Assembly: GCF_002165625.1 (NCBI RefSeq)
Contig: NZ_NGNS01000033.1
Span: 1-33,468 of the forward strand
Direction of reading: 5' to 3'
DNA: 33,468 nucleotides
Source of the DNA: Neiella marina
GTDB taxonomy: Bacteria; Pseudomonadota; Gammaproteobacteria; Enterobacterales; Neiellaceae
In this document: positions 16,492-27,476 of the stretch, piece by piece
How positions within the stretch are numbered: position 1 is the first letter of the stretch
How the letters are laid out: the number at the start of each line of letters is the position of its first letter
Program-made: the position numbers and the translations under genes
The notes under the pieces: model-generated
What the model was told of the DNA's origin: nothing
What the model saw: the letters and a program-made list of their open reading frames with translations, nothing else
The model's database searches: none

Positions 16492-17373
16492 TTACTTACC
16501 AGTCGGATCCTTCATGTATCTAAAGAACTCACTATCTGGTTCGATCACCATCATGTCGCCACCTTGGCCAAAGCTCTTTTGATACGCCTGCAAGCTGCGG
16601 AAGAACGCATAGAACTCAGGATCTTGACCATAAGATTCGGCGTAAATGGCCGCCGCTTCGGCATCACCAGCACCACGAAGTTCCAGTGCTTGACGGTCGG
16701 CATCTGCCAGCATCACCGTCACTCGAGCATCGACGTCAGCGCGAATCGCTTCAGCTTTCTCACGACCTTGTGAACGGTGTTCCCGAGCCACGGCGGTCCG
16801 CTCAGCTCGCATCCGTTGGAAAATCGAATTACTGACTTCAGATGGCAAGTTGATTTGCTTGACTCGCACATCAATCACCTCGATCCCCAGCTCTTGAGCA
16901 CCCTCAGCAACCTGTGCCAGGGCATTTTCCATCAGCTCGCTACGCGTGCCAGACACGATCTCTCGGATGGTGCGGCTACCAAACTCAGTACGCAAACCGT
17001 TGCTGATACGACGTTTTAGCAGCGACTCTGCGCGGAAAAAGTCACCACGAGTCGACAAGTAAAACTTTGAAAAGTCACTGATACGCCATTTCACATATGA
17101 GTCAACGATCAAATCTTTTTTCTCTGACGTAACGAAGCGGTCAGCACGATCGTCTAGGGTCTGAGTACGGGCATCGAGGTAACGAACGGTGTCGATAAAC
17201 GGCACTTTGATGTGCAGGCCCGGTTCATGGACCAAGGTATCGCCAGTGCCATCAATACGTTGCACCTTACCGAAACGAATAGTAATCGCACGTTCACCTT
17301 CTTCAACAACGAACAAAGAAGAGAAACCGGCCAGAATAAATGCTGCTAGAGCAATGAGTAATACAGGTCTCAT
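16492..17373 (-). CDS. hflC: HflC, regulator of FtsH protease (SPFH domain)
   Basis: The 293-aa protein has an N-terminal signal-anchor (about 3-22, VLLIALAAFILAGFSSLFVV) followed by an SPFH/prohibitin domain (VEEGERAITIRFGKVQRIDG, about 23-210) and an alanine-rich helical region. With HflK it forms a large periplasmic assembly around the FtsH protease and modulates degradation of membrane proteins and phage lambda CII. The ATG directly abuts the hflK stop codon (TAAATG), so translational coupling is likely. It is the last gene of the amiB-to-hflC run. Confidence 0.98.
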   Translation of the reverse strand: MRPVLLIALAAFILAGFSSLFVVEEGERAITIRFGKVQRIDGTGDTLVHEPGLHIKVPFIDTVRYLDARTQTLDDRADRFVTSEKKDLIVDSYVKWRISDFSKFYLSTRGDFFRAESLLKRRISNGLRTEFGSRTIREIVSGTRSELMENALAQVAEGAQELGIEVIDVRVKQINLPSEVSNSIFQRMRAERTAVAREHRSQGREKAEAIRADVDARVTVMLADADRQALELRGAGDAEAAAIYAESYGQDPEFYAFFRSLQAYQKSFGQGGDMMVIEPDSEFFRYMKDPTGK

Positions 17374-18537
17374 TTAGTTTCTCCCTCCATTGTTAAAACG
17401 GTCAGTACGTTCGCGAGAACTGTTTGGGCTAGAACCAACGCCAACAGGCGCGCGCTGATTAGAGCGAGAATTTGGTTCTATAAACGAATTACCAGTTGCG
17501 CTTTGCGGAGCGCCTTTGGTCATTCGGTCAAGTGGCAAGTACATCAAGTTATTACCACTTTCGACATCAACCAATACTTTATTGCTGTTGCCATATACCT
17601 GTTCGATCGTTTCTAGGTATAGGCGTTTGCGAGTCACTTCTGGCTGCGCTTTGTACTCTGGCAAAATCTGGTTGAAGCGAGCGACATCACCCTGTGCATC
17701 AAGAACTTTCTTTTGCTTGTATGCATTGGCATCTTCAAGAATACGCTTAACTCGACCACGCGCTTGCGGCTCCACTTCACGAGCATAAGCTTCGGCTTCA
17801 CGGACGAAACGCTCTTCGTCCTCTTGCGCCGCAATAGCATCGTCGAACGCGTCTTTCACTTCCTCTGGCGGACGGGCTAACTGCACGTTGAGATCGATAA
17901 TCTCCAAGCCTGTTTCATACGGTTCGATAATGCTCGCCAGTTCTTCCCAGGTTTCAGCCCGGACTTGCTCCCGGCCACTGGTTAAGACGTTATCCATGGT
18001 GTTATGGCCAACAACGTAACGCAACGCACTGTCCATCGCTTGAAGCAATGTGTCTTCAGGATTCATGACGTTGTATAGGTAGCGATATGGGTCGGTGATG
18101 CGGTACTGAACATCCATTTCAATGCGAACCACGTTCTCATCTTTGGTGAGCATGAAACCACTGGTTGGCATTGAGCTGACCGAGCGCACATCTACAGGCG
18201 TCACTTCATCAATAAAGGTCGGCTTCCAATGCAGGCCTGGCTGGACGTTTTCGGAGAATTCACCGAACCGAAGTTTAACGCCCAACTCAGCTTCGCGAAC
18301 GGTATAAAGGCCACTGAAGCCCCACACCAATACCGCGATAATGACAGCTAAACCTCCGCCAAATTTCATCACTTCGGAGTCGTTGCCGCCTCCGCGGCGC
18401 CCTCCGCCAAACTTGCCGCCGAGTTTTTTCGACAAGTTGCTCAGCACCTCATCTAAATCCGGTGGTCCCTGATTACCCGACTGTTTCCCTTTCCAAGGGT
18501 CATTCGGTTTTTTACCGCCCGGTTCGTGCCAGGCCAT
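17374..18537 (-). CDS. hflK: HflK, regulator of FtsH protease (SPFH domain)
   Basis: About 387 aa from the ATG giving MAWHEPGGKKPNDPWKGK, which matches the family N-terminus MAWNxPG. In-frame starts further up (ATG at 18550-18552, adding MKKSM) are possible; none has a strong Shine-Dalgarno sequence. A proline/glycine-rich cytosolic segment with QGPPDLDEVLSNLSKKLGG precedes one membrane span (GLAVIIAVLVWGFSGLYTV) and then the SPFH domain. The C-terminal tail is Ser/Asn/Arg-rich and disordered-looking. It partners HflC in the complex that surrounds FtsH. The gene follows hflX by about 55 nt and is coupled to hflC. Confidence 0.96.
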   Translation of the reverse strand: MAWHEPGGKKPNDPWKGKQSGNQGPPDLDEVLSNLSKKLGGKFGGGRRGGGNDSEVMKFGGGLAVIIAVLVWGFSGLYTVREAELGVKLRFGEFSENVQPGLHWKPTFIDEVTPVDVRSVSSMPTSGFMLTKDENVVRIEMDVQYRITDPYRYLYNVMNPEDTLLQAMDSALRYVVGHNTMDNVLTSGREQVRAETWEELASIIEPYETGLEIIDLNVQLARPPEEVKDAFDDAIAAQEDEERFVREAEAYAREVEPQARGRVKRILEDANAYKQKKVLDAQGDVARFNQILPEYKAQPEVTRKRLYLETIEQVYGNSNKVLVDVESGNNLMYLPLDRMTKGAPQSATGNSFIEPNSRSNQRAPVGVGSSPNSSRERTDRFNNGGRN

Positions 18538-18592
18538 CATGGATTTTTTCATAGTTATATTAATGTCTCTCCGACATTTCCAGATCCAAGGG

Positions 18593-19882
18593 TTATTCAG
18601 AAATAATGTAATCTTCCGCTTGCGGACAGTCACGTTTGACTAACGCCCGCCAATCATTTTTTGGCATACGAATCAGCAACTCTGACTCGCCTTGCTCAGT
18701 GTAATGTTCGTTTTGCACAACATGACGCTGGTAGAGCATACCTCTCAACTTGCCTTGAGCTGGCGGAATACGCAAGGTGTATTCAACCATGGTACGTCCT
18801 AATCGTTCTTGCAGCGCTTGAAACAATAAATCGATACCCAAACCTTGTTGAGCCGAAACCCATACGCGCCAAGGCATGCCATTTTCGTCTCTATCGATAC
18901 GTGGAACTGCGCCTTCGAGCAAATCAATTTTGTTACAGATCATAAGTACGGGTACTTCGCCCGCATCGATCTCATCTAACACGATGTTGACTTGGTCGAC
19001 ATTATCGGCGAAACGATCATCAGCGCCATCGTAGACGTGGAGCAGTAAGTCTGCTTCTTGGGTCTCTTGCAGCGTGGCTTTAAAAGCAGCGACTAAATCG
19101 TGAGGCAAGTGACGAATAAAGCCAACAGTGTCGGCCAGGATAGTCGGGCCTACGTCAGCAACATCGATTTTACGTAAGGTCGGGTCGAGCGTTGCGAATA
19201 GCTGGTCAGCAGCATAAACACCCGCTTCGGTCACGCGATTGAACAAAGTTGATTTACCAGCATTGGTGTAGCCAACTAACGACACCGTAGGCACCTCAGC
19301 CCGCTTACGCGAGCGGCGACCTTGCTCACGCTGCTTGGCGACTTTGTCCAGTCGTTTGAGAATGTGGTCAATACGTCCGCGGATTAAACGACGGTCCGTT
19401 TCCAACTGGGTTTCACCCGGGCCACGCATACCAATACCACCTTTCTGGCGCTCTAGGTGAGTCCAGCCCCGAACTAAGCGGGTTGAAAGATGGCGCAGCT
19501 GCGCTAGCTCGACTTGCAATTTGCCTTCGTGGGTCCTTGCTCGCTGCGCAAAGATATCCAAAATCAGTCCGGTGCGCGGCAACACGCGACACTCACACAA
19601 CTTTTCAAGGTTGCGCTCTTGGGCTGGCGATAAGGCATGATTGAAAATGATGATGTTGGCTTCGTACAGCTTGACAGCTTGAGCGATTTCCTCGGCTTTA
19701 CCACCACCAACGAAATACTTAGGGTGTGGCGCTTTGCGGGATCCGCGCACCACCCCTTTTACCTCAACGCCAGCCGACTCGACCAACATTTCCAGTTCGC
19801 GCAAATCCTCGCGCTCGTGCTCATCCGAGAAGTCAATGTGAACTAATACAGCCTGTTCACCGGCTTGATAACGATCAAACAA
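18593..19882 (-). CDS. hflX: GTPase HflX, ribosome rescue/recycling factor
   Basis: The 429-aa protein starts FDRYQAGEQAVLVHIDFSD, matching E. coli HflX from its first residues, but the start codon is TTG (19880-19882); AAGGAG lies 8 nt upstream and supports it. The N-terminal HflX domain (about 1-190, with KAPHPKYFVGGGKAEEI and ALSPAQERNLEKLCECRVLP) binds ribosomes and ATP. The G domain has G1 GYTNAGKST (204-212), the G3-like DTVGFIRHLPHDLV and G4 NKID. HflX splits stalled 70S ribosomes under heat stress. It lies 26 nt after hfq. Confidence 0.98.
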   Translation of the reverse strand: MFDRYQAGEQAVLVHIDFSDEHEREDLRELEMLVESAGVEVKGVVRGSRKAPHPKYFVGGGKAEEIAQAVKLYEANIIIFNHALSPAQERNLEKLCECRVLPRTGLILDIFAQRARTHEGKLQVELAQLRHLSTRLVRGWTHLERQKGGIGMRGPGETQLETDRRLIRGRIDHILKRLDKVAKQREQGRRSRKRAEVPTVSLVGYTNAGKSTLFNRVTEAGVYAADQLFATLDPTLRKIDVADVGPTILADTVGFIRHLPHDLVAAFKATLQETQEADLLLHVYDGADDRFADNVDQVNIVLDEIDAGEVPVLMICNKIDLLEGAVPRIDRDENGMPWRVWVSAQQGLGIDLLFQALQERLGRTMVEYTLRIPPAQGKLRGMLYQRHVVQNEHYTEQGESELLIRMPKNDWRALVKRDCPQAEDYIISE

Positions 19883-19908
19883 CCAATCGACTCCTTCGCG
19901 TTACGCGA

Positions 19909-20190
<282 letters not shown>

Positions 20191-20255
20191 TTATTAAAAT
20201 TTTGTAATTAGATCGTTTAAAAAACTTTTAAGTGCGGCAAGTATAACCCACATAA

Positions 20256-21200
20256 TCAGGACTGGCGAAGCCCTGTCAATGCAATAACTTGCTGCAAATT
20301 CGTTGCTGAATGTGTATCTAGCCAATTTACCTCTGGCCAACCACGCAACCATGTCATCTGGCGCTTGGCTAACTGGCGTGTAGCAACAATGCCACGATAG
20401 ACCATTTCATCATAGTCGATTTCACCAGTGAGATAAGACCACATCTGCCTATATCCGACACTCCGAATTGAAGGGAGTTCCGGATTTAAATCTTGCTGTT
20501 CAAATAATTGCCGAACTTCACCCTCAAAGCCAGCTGCCAGCATTTGTTCAAAACGAAGTGCAATTCGCTCATGCAATATTGCGCGATCTGCCGGCGCAAT
20601 AGCAAACTGCTTGAAGCGATAAGGCGCTTTGCTTTGCTCTTGCTGTGTTTGTAACTCCGTCAATGACTTACCGGAGATACGAAATACTTCAATTGCACGA
20701 CTCAACCGTTGCGGATCGTTGGGGTGAATGCGTGCAGCTGCCACCGGATCAAACTGTGCTAACTGTTGATGTAAAGCTTCCCAGCCTTGCTGTTCAGCTT
20801 CAGCTGCTATTTGCTGGCGAATCTGTTGGTCAGCGCTAGGTAATGACGACAAGCCTTCAAGTAAGGCTTTGAAATACAACATGGTACCGCCAACCAATAA
20901 TGGCGTTTTACCGGCACCAACAATTTCTGCCATATGCGCCAACGCATCTCGGCGAAAGTCAGCGGCGGAGTATGCCTGGCACGGATCGATGATGTTAATC
21001 AATCGATGCGGCGCCCGGGCTAGTTCCTCAGCCGTCGGCTTTGCCGTACCTATGTCCATACCCCGGTAAACCAGCGCAGAATCGACACTGATAATTTCAC
21101 AGTTGTAATGCTCTGCTAAGGTAATCGCTAAATCTGTCTTTCCAGATGCGGTTGGCCCCATTAAGGTTATCGCCAATGGCAACTGCTCGAGTTCAGACAC
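20256..21200 (-). CDS. miaA: tRNA dimethylallyltransferase
   Basis: The 314-aa enzyme shows the P-loop GPTASGKT (15-22), the substrate segment [19 protein letters not shown] (with conserved DSALVY), [17 protein letters not shown] and the end [16 protein letters not shown], all diagnostic of MiaA. It transfers the dimethylallyl group to A37 of tRNAs reading UNN codons, the first step to ms2i6A. The start is GTG (21198-21200), which places the N-terminus correctly; no in-frame ATG upstream of the P-loop is available. Only 10 nt separate it from the mutL stop. Confidence 0.98.
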   Translation of the reverse strand: MSELEQLPLAITLMGPTASGKTDLAITLAEHYNCEIISVDSALVYRGMDIGTAKPTAEELARAPHRLINIIDPCQAYSAADFRRDALAHMAEIVGAGKTPLLVGGTMLYFKALLEGLSSLPSADQQIRQQIAAEAEQQGWEALHQQLAQFDPVAAARIHPNDPQRLSRAIEVFRISGKSLTELQTQQEQSKAPYRFKQFAIAPADRAILHERIALRFEQMLAAGFEGEVRQLFEQQDLNPELPSIRSVGYRQMWSYLTGEIDYDEMVYRGIVATRQLAKRQMTWLRGWPEVNWLDTHSATNLQQVIALTGLRQS

Positions 21201-21210
21201 GTTGTAGTAC

Positions 21211-22983
21211 TCAGTTAAATAAGGTCGCTAGCAAATCAGCTGGCACTTGGCGCCAATATCGCGCCGACATATTCTCCGTCGCCACCGACAATAGCTGTGG
21301 CGTACGAGGCAGCCAAACTGGCATCGAAAAATCGATTGCCACCAATGCCTTTGCCGTCTTGGCTTGATCATCCGACTCAAGTGTTACCAGTAAGTCATCA
21401 AGCCGATTGGCCAGATCCGTGTGCCGGAGTATCGCCGGTAAACTTCTGACAATCAGTTTATTGGGGCGCGGTAATACGATTTCAATACCAAATTGCGCCG
21501 CGTAGTCTAGGATTTTTCGCCACCGTTCACTTTGTTCTGGCGCAATTGATACCGCCATGGGTAACAGTAGCGGCTGCGGGTGCCATGGCAACGGCATTAA
21601 AGTAAGTGCTAACTCTGACACTGCTAATTCAACATTGAACAACCAAGGTTTTTGTTGATGAAATAGCAAGACGAAGTTCGGCTCTACGGTAATAAACTCG
21701 GGTCCAGATTCAACGACTCGTGTTTTATCAGACCGGCGCTCAGGCTCCTCAACACGCTGAGTCAGCGCGTCAATCGGTGCAATCAGCGCCTGATAGTTTT
21801 TCACCGCAGTTTGCGAAGGTGAGCGCTCGGCTACCCATTGCGGCTTGTTGCCAAAGGAGTGGCTAGGGTAGTTTGATGGCGCCGGACTAGCAGCCTGATG
21901 AACCGGCGTTGCTGACACAACCTCACCGGTATCACGGTCAACGTATTCGCTACTTTGTTGCTGTTGAGGTTCGGCGACTGCAAGCTGGGTTTGCTGCAAC
22001 GCTTGCGCAACGGCTTGCACAACGAAATCATGGACTAACCGCGTTTCTATAAAACGCACTTCGTGCTTGGTCGGATGAACATTAACATCGACTTGATCGA
22101 ACGGTAGGTCAATGTACAGCACATAGCCAGCTAAACTGGTGTCAGAAACCACCGCGGCATAAGCTTGTTTAATCGCGTGGGTTACCACTTTATCGCGGAT
22201 CATACGACCATTGATAAAGGTGTACTGCGGCGGATTTTGCACCTGACAAGCCATTGGTTTAAGTAACCAACCCGCAAGTTTTAAAGTCCCTGCATCTTGC
22301 TCAATCTGAACCAAATCTCGGCAAAAACCTGCGCCACAGATCATTTGTAAGCGCTTAAGTTTAGCCACATCGGTATTACAACGTGGCAAATTGCGAATCG
22401 ACTTACCATTGTGACTGAGAGCAAAACCAACATCAAAACGAGACAATGCCAGTCGTTTGATCAGTTCATCGATATGGTGAAATTCAGTTTTGTCAGCCCG
22501 CAGAAACTTGCGCCGAGCAGGGGTATTGAAGAACAAATCGGCAACTTCAACCGTTGTCCCAACAGGATGCGCAGCTGGTTTGAGCTGAACTTGCATGTCT
22601 CGACCTTCGGCATAAGCTAGCCAAGCTTCAGTTTGCTGTGGCGGGCGAGATGTCAGGGTTAACCGCGACACCGAGCTAATACTGGCCAATGCCTCACCAC
22701 GAAACCCTAAAGTTGCAATCGACTCAATGTCATCAAGCGAATGCACCTTGCTAGTGGCATGTCGACTCAACGCCAAAACCAATTGCTGCTTGTCGATGCC
22801 ACCGCCGTTGTCGCGGATCAACAGCTTGTTCTGACCACCGCGCTCGACTTGTACTTCGATATTTGTGGCGCCAGCATCGAGACTGTTCTCGACTAACTCT
22901 TTTACCACTGACGCAGGCCGTTCAACCACTTCACCTGCCGCGATTTGGTTGGCTAAGCGAGGCGGTAAGATTTCAATGTTCAT
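21211..22983 (-). CDS. mutL: DNA mismatch repair protein MutL
   Basis: The 590-aa protein has the GHKL ATPase motifs at the N-terminus: [20 protein letters not shown] (with the catalytic Glu and Asn), [25 protein letters not shown] and [18 protein letters not shown]. The transducer-like domain includes [14 protein letters not shown] and [13 protein letters not shown] Gln/Pro/Ser-rich linker (about 330-400) leads to the C-terminal dimerisation domain. The endonuclease motif DQHAxxE(x)4E is not seen, consistent with a MutH/Dam-dependent system like that of E. coli. Its ATG overlaps the amiB stop (TAATG). Confidence 0.98.
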   Translation of the reverse strand: MNIEILPPRLANQIAAGEVVERPASVVKELVENSLDAGATNIEVQVERGGQNKLLIRDNGGGIDKQQLVLALSRHATSKVHSLDDIESIATLGFRGEALASISSVSRLTLTSRPPQQTEAWLAYAEGRDMQVQLKPAAHPVGTTVEVADLFFNTPARRKFLRADKTEFHHIDELIKRLALSRFDVGFALSHNGKSIRNLPRCNTDVAKLKRLQMICGAGFCRDLVQIEQDAGTLKLAGWLLKPMACQVQNPPQYTFINGRMIRDKVVTHAIKQAYAAVVSDTSLAGYVLYIDLPFDQVDVNVHPTKHEVRFIETRLVHDFVVQAVAQALQQTQLAVAEPQQQQSSEYVDRDTGEVVSATPVHQAASPAPSNYPSHSFGNKPQWVAERSPSQTAVKNYQALIAPIDALTQRVEEPERRSDKTRVVESGPEFITVEPNFVLLFHQQKPWLFNVELAVSELALTLMPLPWHPQPLLLPMAVSIAPEQSERWRKILDYAAQFGIEIVLPRPNKLIVRSLPAILRHTDLANRLDDLLVTLESDDQAKTAKALVAIDFSMPVWLPRTPQLLSVATENMSARYWRQVPADLLATLFN

Positions 22984-24326
22984 TACGAGCTGCCGGGAAT
23001 TCGTAAAACCTGACCGATACGAACGACGTCAGATTTTAGTTTGTTTTCTTTTTTCAGCTTGCTCACTGAGGTCTTGTATCGAGCAGCGATGAGAGAAAGT
23101 GATTCGCCGCTTTGAACCACGTGCTGGCGACTCTTGTTTCTTGCCAGATAGGAACCATGGGGCGGATGCTGCTTGAAGTAATCTCGGGTACCACGAAAGA
23201 TAGCGAGCGCTAACTTATCTTGGTGGCTGGCCGTTGACAGCAATTTGGCTTCAGTCGGATTGGAAATAAAGCCAGTTTCAACCAAGATCGATGGGATGTC
23301 TGGTGATTTAAGAACCGCCAGACTAGCGGCCACCGGTTTCTTTTTATGGAGCTTGGTGACTTTCCCCATTTCTTTGACAATGCGCGCCGCCACCTCTTGG
23401 CTTTCTACCATCGAACGATCCATCGACATATCGAGTAACGCCCGCGCGACATATTTTTCGCTGCTGGTGTTTTCAATCACCTCGGCTGCCCCGCCGAGTA
23501 ACTCAGAGTGCTTCTCAGTTTGTTCCATCCAGCGACCAATTTCAGAATTGGCCCGCCCTTGGGACAGTACCCACACCGAGGCGCCGCGTGGTTGTGGCGA
23601 GGTAAAGGCATCAGCATGAATCGAAATCAACAGATCCGCCTGGCGTTTACGAGCAATTTCTGAGCGTCGATTCAGGTTCACGTAGTAATCGCCGGTCCGA
23701 ACCATGGTCGCTTTCATACCTTTTTGTTTATTAACGTAATTCGCCAGTCGCTTGGCAATTTGCAAGGTAATCCGCTTTTCGAATCGTTTGCCGGGACCAA
23801 TAGAGCCCGGATCTTCCCCGCCATGTCCTGCATCGATGGCGATAATGACATCACGGTCTTGACTCACTTTTTGACTAGCAGTAATCGCTTTGGCTGGCTC
23901 ACGCGTGTCAAAAGCATCAATGACTAATCGATCGCCATAAGGTTTAGTAGGTGACAGTGGAAACAGTACTGGCTTGACTGGTCTGGTTAACTCCAATACC
24001 AACCGCAAGGTGCCTTTTTCTGGTGGTTTGGAGGTCCGAATTTTCTTGACTAGTTTGCTATCGAGCTTGATTTTGCTGAGGTCAACCTTATTGCTCGTTT
24101 GCTTTAAGTCGACCACTAAGCGATGGGGATTGGTGAGGCTAAAGTACTTGTAGGAAGGTTGGTCTGACAGATCCAACACCACTCGTGTTGAGTCCGGCGA
24201 CGGCCAAACCCGCACTCCTTTCAGATCATTCGCATAGGCAGCAGCCGACCAAGTCAGCACAACCAGTATGCCAACAAATAATTTGATTAGTCCCCTTGCG
24301 CGCTCCATGACACTCAATACCATCAT
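22983..24326 (-). CDS. amiB: N-acetylmuramoyl-L-alanine amidase AmiB-type
   Basis: The 447-aa precursor has a signal peptide ending near Ala-Tyr-Ala32, an AMIN domain (about 34-140, septal targeting), an Amidase_3 zinc domain with ligands His168 (IDAGHGG), Glu183 and His237 (SIHADA) and catalytic Glu350 (VETGFISNP), and a C-terminal LysM domain (about 402-444, [16 protein letters not shown]) absent from E. coli AmiB but common in marine relatives. It cleaves septal peptidoglycan during cell separation. The start is uncertain: two adjacent ATGs (24321-24326) or the ATG at 24306-24308 just before [11 protein letters not shown]. It begins 3 nt after tsaE. Confidence 0.97.
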   Translation of the reverse strand: MMVLSVMERARGLIKLFVGILVVLTWSAAAYANDLKGVRVWPSPDSTRVVLDLSDQPSYKYFSLTNPHRLVVDLKQTSNKVDLSKIKLDSKLVKKIRTSKPPEKGTLRLVLELTRPVKPVLFPLSPTKPYGDRLVIDAFDTREPAKAITASQKVSQDRDVIIAIDAGHGGEDPGSIGPGKRFEKRITLQIAKRLANYVNKQKGMKATMVRTGDYYVNLNRRSEIARKRQADLLISIHADAFTSPQPRGASVWVLSQGRANSEIGRWMEQTEKHSELLGGAAEVIENTSSEKYVARALLDMSMDRSMVESQEVAARIVKEMGKVTKLHKKKPVAASLAVLKSPDIPSILVETGFISNPTEAKLLSTASHQDKLALAIFRGTRDYFKQHPPHGSYLARNKSRQHVVQSGESLSLIAARYKTSVSKLKKENKLKSDVVRIGQVLRIPGSS

Positions 24327-24329
24327 TTT

Positions 24330-24794
24330 TTAGTTTGCGGATAACGCCTCTAACGCGCGTTTTGCCGATTCGCTATGAGCAACCAAATGAGCGACTCGCC
24401 CTTGGCCCTCATAAGTCAATGTAATCTCCAGATCAGGCGCAGGCAATATACCTTGACCACATTCTGGCCATTCAATGAGACAAAGTGAATGATCATCAAA
24501 GTATTCGCGGATCCCCATGAATTCCAATTCTTCAGGATCGGCCAGTCGATACAAATCGAAATGGTAAACCTGATGATGGTCAAATTGGTAGGGCTCGACT
24601 AGCGTATAAGTCGGACTTTTTACCGCACCTTGATGACCAAAACCGCGCATCACGCCGCGGCTCAAGGTAGTTTTTCCTGCGCCTAAATCACCATGTAAAA
24701 ACACCACGGCGGGTAATTGCTGATGAACAGCAAGAGCCATTCCCAACGCTTCTGTGGCCGCTTCATCGGCCAGCGGATACAACAACTCAGTCAT
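24330..24794 (-). CDS. tsaE: tRNA threonylcarbamoyladenosine biosynthesis ATPase TsaE
   Basis: This 154-aa P-loop protein has Walker A GDLGAGKTT (35-43), SPTYTLVEPY (switch-like segment, about 60-69), YHFDLYRLADPEELEFMGIR and LIEWPECG, the TsaE family signatures. With TsaB and TsaD it forms the complex that makes t6A37 on ANN-decoding tRNAs. Its ATG overlaps the 3' end of nnr by 8 nt and amiB follows after 3 nt, an essentially gapless cluster. Confidence 0.97.
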   Translation of the reverse strand: MTELLYPLADEAATEALGMALAVHQQLPAVVFLHGDLGAGKTTLSRGVMRGFGHQGAVKSPTYTLVEPYQFDHHQVYHFDLYRLADPEELEFMGIREYFDDHSLCLIEWPECGQGILPAPDLEITLTYEGQGRVAHLVAHSESAKRALEALSAN

Positions 24795-26298
24795 TACTCG
24801 GATTTACTAACCGTCTTACATGTGGATACAAATCGCTGGCCAGCATACCACGCTCGCCAAATTCAGCCGCCAAGTCTGCAGCATCACCATGAATACAAAC
24901 TGCCAAGCAGGCCGCCTCAAACGCAGGAATACCTTGGGCCAACAAGCTGCCAATAATACCACTCAAGATGTCACCCATCCCTCCGCTTGCCATACCTGGG
25001 TTACCGACACGGCAGACGCGCATGTATTCGCCATCAGTGACTAAGGTGCCAGCGCCTTTAAGAATGACAATGCCGCCATATTTTTTCTGCAGCGCTGAAG
25101 CGGCAGCAAAGCGGTCGAGTTCGACGTCTTCGATGGTCATATCGAGTAATCGAGCCGCCTCACCAGGGTGTGGGGTAAGAATCCAATTGTCACGAAATGA
25201 TGGACTATCGGCGAGAATATTAAGTGCGTCGGCATCAACAACCAAAGGAACATCGGTTTCCCGAACCATGGAAAACATCGACTGCCCCCAATTTTCTGTG
25301 CCCATGCCCGGCCCCACGACAATCACCTTAGCGACATCAGCAATGGTTTGACGTAACGTTGGACTGGCAGTTTGGGCACCAGAGACAATTAATTCGGGGC
25401 GATGGGACAAAATAGGCCCGATGTGCTCAGGGCGACTGATCACGGTGACAATGGCTGCCCCTGCGCGTTGGCATGCCTCAGCGGCAAGTCGAATCGCACC
25501 AGGCATACCCAAGTCACCGCCAACCACATAGACTTTACCGCACATTCCCTTGTGGTAAGTTCGCTGCCGAGCGCGCAAAAAGTGCTTGAAATTGGCATAG
25601 CGCACTTGCTCGACATGACTATCGATTTGAGCCTGAAACGCCTGTCGAATACCAAGTTCGTCAAATTCAATATCGCCAACAAAATCAGGTGCCCGACCGG
25701 TATACATACCTTGCTTGCGGGCAACAAAAGACACCGTCATTTCGGCTCTCACAGCCGTGCCGAGCACTTTACCTGTGGTGCCACATAAACCAGACGGGAT
25801 ATCGACCGCGCAAACCGGCTTACCGAGTTGGTTAATCACCTCAATCATGTAGTCGAATGGCGCCTCGACAGGACGATTCAAACCGGTGCCCAACAGTGCA
25901 TCGACAATAATATCGGCTTGTTCGAGGTTGGCTTCATCAAACGGTAAGATCTGGCCACCACTTTGCAGCCACTTATCGCGAGCTTGCGCCGCTTCACCAC
26001 TGAGGGTATTGGGATCCCCTACCTGAATTAGCTGCACACCAAAACTATGCTGGCGCGCTAATCGTGCAACAACATAACCATCGCCACCATTGTTGCCACG
26101 GCCACATAGAATCAGCAGTCGCTGTTTGTTGAGCCAACGCCGCTTAATGGCATTGAAACAAGCTTCACCAGCGCGCTCCATCAGCGCCGCTAAGGTTGCA
26201 CCTGCCATTTGAGCGGCAACGGGTTCGTATTTACGGACTTGTTCGGGCGTGTAGAGCTTATATGGTAAACTCGCCGGAGAAACATCGAATTCAGTCAT
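24787..26298 (-). CDS. nnr: Bifunctional NAD(P)H-hydrate repair enzyme Nnr
   Basis: The 503-aa protein fuses an N-terminal NAD(P)HX epimerase domain (about 1-225, with LCGRGNNGGDGYVVARL and DALLGTGLNRPV) to a C-terminal ADP-dependent dehydratase of the ribokinase-like fold (about 240-500, with GPGMGTENW, DADALNIL, LTPHPGEAARLL and the anion-hole motif GMGDILSG). Together they repair hydrated NAD(P)H. Its ATG lies only 6 nt from the ATG of divergent queG, so each promoter must lie within the other gene or the pair is controlled from overlapping sequence. It starts the minus-strand nnr-tsaE-amiB-mutL-miaA-hfq run. Confidence 0.97.
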   Translation of the reverse strand: MTEFDVSPASLPYKLYTPEQVRKYEPVAAQMAGATLAALMERAGEACFNAIKRRWLNKQRLLILCGRGNNGGDGYVVARLARQHSFGVQLIQVGDPNTLSGEAAQARDKWLQSGGQILPFDEANLEQADIIVDALLGTGLNRPVEAPFDYMIEVINQLGKPVCAVDIPSGLCGTTGKVLGTAVRAEMTVSFVARKQGMYTGRAPDFVGDIEFDELGIRQAFQAQIDSHVEQVRYANFKHFLRARQRTYHKGMCGKVYVVGGDLGMPGAIRLAAEACQRAGAAIVTVISRPEHIGPILSHRPELIVSGAQTASPTLRQTIADVAKVIVVGPGMGTENWGQSMFSMVRETDVPLVVDADALNILADSPSFRDNWILTPHPGEAARLLDMTIEDVELDRFAAASALQKKYGGIVILKGAGTLVTDGEYMRVCRVGNPGMASGGMGDILSGIIGSLLAQGIPAFEAACLAVCIHGDAADLAAEFGERGMLASDLYPHVRRLVNPSND

Positions 26299-26304
26299 GA
26301 GCTT

Positions 26305-27456
26305 ATGTCGGCACCGAGTGAAACAGATTTGAGTGAACTGGCCAACCTTATCAGGCAGTGGAGTAAAGCGCTAGGTTTCGCCGATGTTGGCTTTAGTGAT
26401 TTGCGGTTAGCTCACCATCAGCAAGCCTTTGAACAATGGCTCAATGCCGGTTTCCACGGCACCATGAGCTTCCTTGAGCGCAATGGTGAATTACGCTTTC
26501 GACCCGAGCTACTTCACCCCAATACAGTGAGCATTATTTCGGTGCGGATGGACTATTTGCCGCATCAAGCTCGTTTCGCGAGCGATCTTGATGATGACTC
26601 GCAAGCATATATCTCCCGATATGCTGTTGGTCGTGATTATCACAAGGTCATGCGTAAACGCCTCAAGCAGCTCGGCGATAAAATTCAGCACTATTGTATT
26701 GAACATTTCGGCGAATCCAGCGATGCCCGACCGTTTGTTGACTCAGCCCCAGTGCTAGAACGACCAATAGCGGAAAAAGCCGGCCTGGGCTGGATTGGTA
26801 AGCACTCGCTACTATTAAATAGTGATTCGGGCAGTTGGTTTTTTCTGGGCGAGTTAATGATTAACTTGCCTCTGCCAGTCAATGAAACACTGGCAGTCAA
26901 CCAATGTGGCGATTGCGTTGCTTGCCTTAAAATCTGTCCAACCAATGCCATCGTTGAGCCCTACGTCGTCGATGCCAATCGCTGCATTTCTTACCTGACC
27001 ATCGAGCACGATGGCGCCATTGATACAGACCTACGACCATTAATGGGCAATCGCATCTATGGCTGCGATGACTGTCAGTTAATCTGTCCTTGGAACCGCG
27101 AAGCCGAGCCAACCGACGAAGCAGATTATCAGCATCGCCCAGTGTGGCAGCCTCATGACTTAGTGACCTTGATGGGCTGGGATGAGACGACTTTTTTAAA
27201 CAACACCGCTGGCTCGCCGATTCGGCGGATCGGCTATGAGCGCTGGCAGCGTAATATTGCTATCGCCCTTGGCAACGGACCAAGCACTGATGCTGCAGTC
27301 GCAATCCTCAAGCAACAGCGCGGGCAGGTTAGCGACCTTGTCGACGAGCATATCGATTGGGCGCTGCAGCAATTGCAGATCATCCCGACTCAATCAAGAA
27401 AAACAGCCCGATTAGTGCGCTCTATTCGTACCGGTTTACCGCGTGATGCCGATTAA
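26305..27456 (+). CDS. queG: Epoxyqueuosine reductase
   Basis: The 383-aa enzyme (E. coli 379) has the two ferredoxin-type 4Fe-4S motifs, Cys201-x2-Cys204-x2-Cys207-x3-Cys211 (CGDCVACLKICP) and Cys254-x2-Cys257-x3-Cys261 (CDDCQLICP) with the additional Cys227. The cobalamin-domain block FVDSAPVLERPIAEKAGLGW contains the conserved Asp146. It catalyses the last step of queuosine synthesis, reducing epoxyqueuosine in the tRNA anticodon with a cob(II)alamin cofactor. The C-terminal part is the HEAT-like tRNA-binding region. It is followed by a terminator. Confidence 0.98.
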   Translation: MSAPSETDLSELANLIRQWSKALGFADVGFSDLRLAHHQQAFEQWLNAGFHGTMSFLERNGELRFRPELLHPNTVSIISVRMDYLPHQARFASDLDDDSQAYISRYAVGRDYHKVMRKRLKQLGDKIQHYCIEHFGESSDARPFVDSAPVLERPIAEKAGLGWIGKHSLLLNSDSGSWFFLGELMINLPLPVNETLAVNQCGDCVACLKICPTNAIVEPYVVDANRCISYLTIEHDGAIDTDLRPLMGNRIYGCDDCQLICPWNREAEPTDEADYQHRPVWQPHDLVTLMGWDETTFLNNTAGSPIRRIGYERWQRNIAIALGNGPSTDAAVAILKQQRGQVSDLVDEHIDWALQQLQIIPTQSRKTARLVRSIRTGLPRDAD

Positions 27457-27476
27457 CCATGACGGATTTCAGCGAC

